A stretch of DNA of 10,109 nt from Georgenia sp. (GTDB taxonomy: Bacteria; Actinomycetota; Actinomycetes; Actinomycetales; Actinomycetaceae): positions 1 to 10,109 of the forward strand of contig DAHVRG010000049.1 of the NCBI GenBank assembly GCA_027322565.1. Reading direction: 5' to 3'. How positions within the stretch are numbered: the stretch's first letter is position 1; every line of letters starts with the position of its first letter. Shown here one piece after another: positions 6,005-10,109 of the stretch. A model generated the notes under the pieces. The model was not told the origin of the DNA, searched no databases, and worked only from the letters and a program-made list of their open reading frames with translations. The position numbers were made by a program, and so were the translations under genes.

Positions 6005-6049
6005 GTGTGTCCTCGCGCGGTCCACGACCGCTGCGACGTCGTCGCCTGA
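6005..6049 (+). CDS. Possible leaderless 14-codon upstream ORF in the lepA leader
   Basis: GTG at 6005 begins VCPRAVHDRCDVVA and stops at TGA 6047-6049. The candidate -10 (5992-5997) lies 7 nt before the GTG, which is the spacing for a leaderless start. An in-frame ATG at 5996 is an alternative, but it overlaps that -10. The stop codon overlaps the lepA ribosome site (TGAAGGA), and lepA starts 10 nt later, so translation of the short frame could influence lepA. Two cysteines are present but not adjacent. With no homology available, the coding status is inference. Confidence 0.22.
   Translation: MCPRAVHDRCDVVA
6013..6036 (+). promoter_or_regulatory. Stem-loop in the lepA leader
   Basis: TCGCGCGGTC (6013-6022) pairs with GACCGC-T-GCGA (6026-6036), a 10-bp stem with one bulged T (6032) and a CAC triloop. 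It lies entirely inside the short upstream frame, 12 nt before the lepA ribosome site (AAGGA, 6049-6053). There is no T-run, so it is not a standard terminator. A ribosome reading the upstream frame would melt it. Confidence 0.45.
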
Positions 6050-6059
6050 AGGAACGTGA

Positions 6060-7934
6060 GTGTCCCCCAAACCGAGCCCTGACCTGATGCCGGCGATCGC
6101 CCCTGCGGCGACGGCGCCCGAGCTGCTGCGCAACTTCTGCATCATCGCCCACATCGCCCACGGCAAGTCCACGCTGGCCGACCGGATGCTCCAGCTCACC
6201 GGCGTCGTCGACGAGCGCACCATGCGTGCCCAGTACCTCGACCGGATGGACATCGAGCGCGAGCGCGGGATCACCATCAAGTCCCAGGCCGTGCGCATGC
6301 CGTGGCAGGTCGGGGACACCGCCTACGCCCTCAACATGATCGACACCCCGGGCCACGTCGACTTCACCTACGAGGTCTCCCGGTCGCTGGCCGCCTGCGA
6401 GGGGGCGCTGCTGCTCGTCGACGCCGCGCAGGGGATCGAGGCGCAGACGCTCGCCAACCTCTACCTGGCGCTCGAGAACGACCTCACGATCATCCCGGTC
6501 CTCAACAAGATCGACCTGCCGGCCGCGCAGCCGGAGAAGTACGCCGAGGAGCTGGCCAACCTCATCGGCGGCGACCCGGCGGACTGCCTGCGGGTGTCCG
6601 GGAAGACCGGCGAGGGCGTGCCCGAGCTGCTCGACCGGATCGTCTCGGAGATCCCGGCGCCCGTGGGGGAGCCCGAGGGCCCGACGCGCGCGATGATCTT
6701 CGACTCCGTCTACGACACCTACCGCGGTGTCGTCACCTTCGTGCGGGTCGTCGACGGCCGGGTCCGCCCCCGGGAGCGCATCCGGCTCATGTCGACCAAC
6801 TCGACGCACGAGCTGCTCGACATCGGCGTGAGCTCACCCGAGCCCCAGTCGACCGACGGGCTCGGTGCCGGGGAGGTGGGCTTCCTCATCACCGGGGTCA
6901 AGGACGTCAGCCAGTCCCGTGTCGGTGACACGATCACGACGGCGGACAAGCCCGCCTCGGAGCCGGTCGGGGAGTACCGCGAGCCGCAGCCGATGGTGTT
7001 CTCCGGCATCTTCCCCATCGACGGCTCGGACTACCCGGCCCTGCGCGACGCGCTCGACAAGCTCAAGCTCAACGACGCCGCGCTCAACTACGAGCCCGAG
7101 ACGTCGGTGGCGCTGGGCTTCGGCTTCCGCTGCGGTTTCCTCGGGCTGCTCCACCTCGAGATCATCAAGGAGCGGCTCGAGCGCGAGTTCGACCTCGACC
7201 TCATCGCCACCGCCCCGAACGTCGTCTACGAGGTGAGCCTGGAGGACGGGACGACGCAGCGCGTCACCAACCCGAGCGAGTTCCCCGAGGGGAAGGTCGC
7301 CGAGATCCGCGAGCCGGTCGTCAAGGCCACGATCCTCACGCCGTCGGAGTTCATCGGCCCCGTCATGGAGCTGTGCCAGCAGCGCCGGGGGACCCAGGAG
7401 GGGATGGACTACCTGTCCGCCGACCGGGTGGAGATGCGCTACACCCTGCCCCTGGCGGAGATCGTCTTCGACTTCTTCGACCAGCTCAAGTCCCGCACCC
7501 GCGGGTACGCGTCCTTCGACTACGAGCCCGCCGGCGACCAGGCCGCCGACCTCGTCAAGGTCGACATCCTCCTCAACCACGAGCAGGTCGACGCCTTCAG
7601 CGCCATCGTCCACAAGGACCAGGCCTACTCCTACGGCGTGCGCATGGCCGGCAAGCTGCGCGAGATCATCCCCCGGCAGCAGTTCGAGGTGCCGATCCAG
7701 GCGGCCGTCGGCTCGCGGATCATCGCCCGCGAGACGATCCGCGCCCTGCGTAAGGACATGCTCGCCAAGTGCTACGGCGGTGACATCTCCCGGAAGCGCA
7801 AGCTGCTCGAGAAGCAGAAGGAGGGCAAGAAGCGGATGAAGGCCATCGGCCGGGTCGAGGTCCCGCAGGAGGCCTTCATCGCGGCGCTCGGCTCCGACTC
7901 GCCGACCGGGAAGGAAGCCAGGGCGAAGAAGTGA
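6060..7934 (+). CDS. lepA: Elongation factor 4 (LepA), translational GTPase
   Basis: This 624-residue protein is full length for LepA. The GTPase elements are G1 AHIAHGKST (30-38), switch I RERGIT (67-72), G3 DTPGH (95-99, with the catalytic-type His99), G4 NKID (149-152) and G5 SGK (180-182). EF-G-like domains follow, for example [16 protein letters not shown]. The LepA-specific C-terminal domain ends with [23 protein letters not shown]. LepA acts on the 70S ribosome and has been linked to back-translocation and to initiation or 30S assembly. Oddity: the usual G1 is AHIDHGKST, and here residue 33 is Ala (codon GCC, 6156-6158). The start is GTG 6060 with AAGGA at 6049-6053; the N-terminal extension of about 22 residues is typical of actinobacteria. 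The stop overlaps the hemW start (GTGA). Confidence 0.97.
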   Translation: MSPKPSPDLMPAIAPAATAPELLRNFCIIAHIAHGKSTLADRMLQLTGVVDERTMRAQYLDRMDIERERGITIKSQAVRMPWQVGDTAYALNMIDTPGHVDFTYEVSRSLAACEGALLLVDAAQGIEAQTLANLYLALENDLTIIPVLNKIDLPAAQPEKYAEELANLIGGDPADCLRVSGKTGEGVPELLDRIVSEIPAPVGEPEGPTRAMIFDSVYDTYRGVVTFVRVVDGRVRPRERIRLMSTNSTHELLDIGVSSPEPQSTDGLGAGEVGFLITGVKDVSQSRVGDTITTADKPASEPVGEYREPQPMVFSGIFPIDGSDYPALRDALDKLKLNDAALNYEPETSVALGFGFRCGFLGLLHLEIIKERLEREFDLDLIATAPNVVYEVSLEDGTTQRVTNPSEFPEGKVAEIREPVVKATILTPSEFIGPVMELCQQRRGTQEGMDYLSADRVEMRYTLPLAEIVFDFFDQLKSRTRGYASFDYEPAGDQAADLVKVDILLNHEQVDAFSAIVHKDQAYSYGVRMAGKLREIIPRQQFEVPIQAAVGSRIIARETIRALRKDMLAKCYGGDISRKRKLLEKQKEGKKRMKAIGRVEVPQEAFIAALGSDSPTGKEARAKK

Positions 7935-9169
7935 GCCCCGCCCTCCCGGCCGGCGACCCGGTCCCCGCGGACGGCGCGCTGCCTCCCTCGGCCGCGACGG
8001 GGGCGGAGCAGCGGGACTTCGGTGTCTACCTCCATGTCCCGTTCTGCACCGTCCGGTGCGGCTACTGCGACTTCAACACCTACACCGCGACCGAGCTCGG
8101 CGGCGGGGCGAGCCAGGCGCAGTACGCCGACACCGCGTTGCGGGAGATCGACCTCGCCGCCGACGCCCTCGCCCGGGCGGGCATCCCCGACCGTGCCGTG
8201 TCCACGGTGTTCGTCGGTGGCGGCACGCCCACCGTGCTCCCGGTCGCGGACCTCGCCGCGATGCTCGCGCACGTCGACGCCACCTGGGACCTCGCCCAGG
8301 GCGCCGAGGTGACGACGGAGGCCAACCCGGACTCCGTCACGCCGCAGTCGCTCGCGGCGCTCGCCGACGCCGGGTTCACCCGGGTCTCCTTCGGGATGCA
8401 GTCCGCGGTCCCGCACGTGCTTGCGACGCTCGACCGCACCCACGACCCGAAGCGGCTCCCCGACGTCGTGCGCTGGGCGCGGGACGCCGGCCTCGCGGTC
8501 TCCGTCGACCTCATCTACGGGACGCCGGGTGAGTCGCTCGACGACTGGCGCACCAGCCTGGAGTCCGCCGTCGCCCTCGAGCCGGACCACGTCTCCGCCT
8601 ACGCTCTCGTCGTCGAACCGGGGACGAAGATGGCCGCCCAGGTCCGCCGCGGGCTGTTGCCCATGCCCGACGACGACGACGCGGCCGCCAAGTACGAGGT
8701 CGCCGACGACGTCCTCACGCGGGCGGGGCTGACCTGGTACGAGGTGAGCAACTTCGCCCGGACGCCGGAGCGCGCCTGCCGCCACAACCTCGCCTACTGG
8801 CGAGGCGCCGACTGGTGGGGCATCGGCCCGGGAGCGCACAGCCACGTCGGCGGTGTGCGGTGGTGGAACGTCAAGCACCCGCGGGCCTACGCCCAGCGCC
8901 TGGAACAGGGGATGAGCCCCGGCGCGGGCAGGGAGGTCCTCGACGACGACGCACGCGAGCTCGAGCGGGTCATGCTCGGGGTGCGGCTCGCCGAGGGGCT
9001 GGAGCTCGCTCCGGGGACCGGTCGGGTGCCCGAGCACCGGCGGGAGGCGGTGGCCGGCCTCATCGCCGAGGGCCTGGTCGAGATGCCCGCCGCCCGGGAG
9101 GGCCGGATCGTCCTCACGCGCCGCGGCCGGCTCCTCGCCGACTCGGTGGTCCGCGCGCTCACCGACTGA
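7931..9169 (+). CDS. hemW: Radical SAM haem chaperone HemW (coproporphyrinogen III oxidase-like)
   Basis: This 412-residue protein has the radical-SAM cluster motif [10 protein letters not shown]: Cys39, Cys43 and Cys46 hold the [4Fe-4S] cluster. The residue two after the third Cys is Phe, which marks HemW. True HemN has a fourth Cys there. Other family marks are VFVGGGTPT (about 93-101), a FGMQSA segment (about 154-159), [10 protein letters not shown] (about 193-202) and HNLAYW (285-290), the HNxxYW motif absent from HemN. HemW binds haem and delivers it to target proteins. It is not an oxidase, despite older annotations. The start GTG 7931 overlaps the lepA TGA (GTGA), so the two are translationally coupled. 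The first ~28 residues are Pro/Ala-rich and poorly conserved, so a slightly later start cannot be excluded. Confidence 0.95.
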   Translation: MSPALPAGDPVPADGALPPSAATGAEQRDFGVYLHVPFCTVRCGYCDFNTYTATELGGGASQAQYADTALREIDLAADALARAGIPDRAVSTVFVGGGTPTVLPVADLAAMLAHVDATWDLAQGAEVTTEANPDSVTPQSLAALADAGFTRVSFGMQSAVPHVLATLDRTHDPKRLPDVVRWARDAGLAVSVDLIYGTPGESLDDWRTSLESAVALEPDHVSAYALVVEPGTKMAAQVRRGLLPMPDDDDAAAKYEVADDVLTRAGLTWYEVSNFARTPERACRHNLAYWRGADWWGIGPGAHSHVGGVRWWNVKHPRAYAQRLEQGMSPGAGREVLDDDARELERVMLGVRLAEGLELAPGTGRVPEHRREAVAGLIAEGLVEMPAAREGRIVLTRRGRLLADSVVRALTD

Positions 9170-9188
9170 GCAGTCCGCACCGGTCCGC

Positions 9189-9260
9189 GACAGGCGGGCT
9201 GGCGTAGGGAAGTGGGCTGTCGGCGGGAAGTCGGCTGTCGCTGGGAAGTGGGCTGTCGGT
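9189..9260 (+). repeat. Three-copy 18-bp tandem repeat downstream of hemW
   Basis: The units are GGGAAGTGGGCTGTCGGC (9207-9224), GGGAAGTCGGCTGTCGCT (9225-9242) and GGGAAGTGGGCTGTCGGT (9243-9260). Units 1 and 3 differ at one base, and units 2 and 3 at two. The preceding 18 bases (9189-9206) match unit 1 at 11 of 18 positions and may be a decayed fourth copy. The array fills most of the roughly 100 bp between hemW and the next promoter. The reverse complement of unit 3 matches the degenerate array before lepA over 13 contiguous bases. No gene is supported here, although the 18-bp period leaves all frames partly open. Confidence 0.9.
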
Positions 9261-9267
9261 GGCGGGT

Positions 9268-9273
9268 TATGGT
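9268..9273 (+). promoter_or_regulatory. Candidate -10 element for the terminal gene
   Basis: TATGGT fits TAnnnT and lies 8 bp after the 18-bp repeat array. A start near 9280 would leave about 32 nt of leader, containing the ribosome site AGGAGTGA (9296-9303) before the GTG at 9312. No convincing -35 was found; the expected place falls inside the repeat array. Confidence 0.35.
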
Positions 9274-9311
9274 GGATGGCCGCGAGCGGACGGGTAGGAG
9301 TGAGCGCAACA

Positions 9312-10109
9312 GTGGGTCGCGAGCGGTCGGCACGCACGCTGGTGCTCGGCACGGCCGGTGACGCTGCGGCCGCGGCGGAGCTGCGGCGCCTGCTGCTCGA
9401 GGTCCCCGAGTACCGGCTGCGCTGGCTGCGGCACGTGCAGCGGCGCCGGAACGGGACCATCAGCCACAGTGCCGTCGCCCGGGCGCTGAGCAGCGTCGAC
9501 ACCGGCGGCGCGTCCCTGGAGTCGCTGCGGGACCGCAGCCGACGGGCGCTCAGCGGAGAGTTGCTCACCCCGCCCACGCTGAGCCTCTTCGACGAGGCCT
9601 TCGGCTTCACCCTGGCGGAGCAGGAGCGGCTGTGGACGTTGCTCGGCTCGGCCGCCTCTACCGTCGACGGTCGTTCCGTGAGCACACCCGGTCCTGAGAC
9701 GCCACCGGCGGTCGCGACGCTCTCCCACGCCGTCGACGTCCACCTCGGTGCAGACCGGCGGAGCTGGACGGCCCGCACCACGCTGACGGTGCAGGCCGTC
9801 ACCGACGGCGTGGACCACCTGCCGCTCGGGCACGGTGACCACCGCGTCAGCCCGCTCCTCGGCTGTCGGGTGGAACGGGTGACCGGCGGCCACGTCGTCC
9901 GGTTCCCCCGGGCCCTGCGCGCGGGTGACCTCCACGTCTACGCCATCGTGGAGCGCGGCACCGAGCTGCCCGACCGGTACGTCGTCACGCTCCCCTGCCC
10001 GACCGCGCTCCTCGCCGTCCAGGTGGGCTTCACCCCGCCCGCGCTGCCCGCCCGGGTGTGGTGGCGCCGGTCGCCCGACCCGTCCACCGCCGACCCGCCG
10101 GCGCACGAG
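9312..10109 (+). CDS. Unrecognised protein with possible helix-turn-helix region and beta-rich C-terminal domain (3' truncated)
   Basis: The frame is open for 266 codons to the window edge with no stop, and codon use resembles the neighbours. Residues ~20-112 look all-helical: AAELRRLLLEVPEYRLRWLRHV, then SLESLRDRSRRAL, then LTPPTLSLFDEAFGFTLAEQERLWTLL. The last stretch resembles the region after the DNA-contact helix in actinobacterial XRE-like regulators. After a Pro/Ser/Thr linker (~114-134), residues ~138-252 look beta-rich, with segments such as ATLSHAVDVHLG, SWTARTTLTVQAVTDGVDHL and ALLAVQVGFTPPALPARVWW. I cannot assign this domain to a named family with certainty. GTG 9312 is preferred because AGGAGTGA (9296-9303) sits 8 nt upstream. 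In-frame alternatives are GTG 9300 and ATG 9276, with no properly spaced ribosome site. DNA binding is inference. Confidence 0.65.
   Translation, partial: MGRERSARTLVLGTAGDAAAAAELRRLLLEVPEYRLRWLRHVQRRRNGTISHSAVARALSSVDTGGASLESLRDRSRRALSGELLTPPTLSLFDEAFGFTLAEQERLWTLLGSAASTVDGRSVSTPGPETPPAVATLSHAVDVHLGADRRSWTARTTLTVQAVTDGVDHLPLGHGDHRVSPLLGCRVERVTGGHVVRFPRALRAGDLHVYAIVERGTELPDRYVVTLPCPTALLAVQVGFTPPALPARVWWRRSPDPSTADPPAHE

Noticed and set aside
9207..9260. Hexapeptide repeats (for example RQPTSx) read from the 18-bp repeat on the minus strand
   Set aside because: An 18-bp period automatically yields a six-residue repeat in every open frame. The surrounding minus-strand frame has no other sign of coding.
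9189..9260. CRISPR array
   Set aside because: Units are directly adjacent with no unique spacers, are only 18 bp long, and no cas gene is in the window.
7772..9802. Minus-strand open frame of 676 codons across hemW and the terminal gene
   Set aside because: It covers hemW in antisense, crosses the 18-bp repeats and has no recognisable domain. The plus strand holds all HemW motifs.

Overview
The window looks like a chromosomal segment of a high-GC actinobacterium. The evidence is very GC-rich coding DNA, frequent GTG starts, actinobacterial-type HolA, LepA and HemW proteins, and promoter/start arrangements that look leaderless. Micrococcales is my best guess, but the sequence alone does not fix the genus. 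The content is mostly conserved housekeeping DNA (comEC, holA, rpsT, lepA, hemW), with a few accessory genes between. I see no insertion sequence, prophage, CRISPR array, tRNA or rRNA.

Left part (1-3232). The 3' end of comEC (+) converges on a minus-strand pair, holA then a NUDIX hydrolase, which share a GTGA stop/start overlap. A 7-bp hairpin lies across the two convergent stop codons. Further right, also on the minus strand, are a tandem-DUF606 (YdcZ-type) membrane transporter and rpsT, separated by a strong hairpin that probably terminates rpsT.

Middle (3233-5886). A 603-residue BCCT-family (betaine/carnitine/choline type) transporter lies on the minus strand, with a long acidic C-terminal tail. 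It is divergent from a small three-segment membrane protein of unknown function (+). The start regions of that small gene and of holA carry the same 19-bp sequence at the same distance from the start codon, which looks like a leaderless promoter.

Right part (5887-10109). lepA (elongation factor 4) and hemW (radical-SAM haem chaperone) form a plus-strand operon with a second GTGA overlap. The lepA leader holds a possible leaderless 14-codon ORF and a 10-bp hairpin. LepA has Ala instead of Asp in its P-loop (AHIAHGKST). Degenerate 17-20 bp repeats lie upstream of lepA, and a clean three-copy 18-bp tandem repeat of the same family, in opposite orientation, lies downstream of hemW. The window ends inside an unrecognised gene with a possible helix-turn-helix N-terminal half and a beta-rich C-terminal half.

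I did not find a convincing new multi-gene system. The best leads are the repeat family bracketing lepA-hemW, the P-loop substitution in LepA, the lepA leader, and the shared leaderless start motif.
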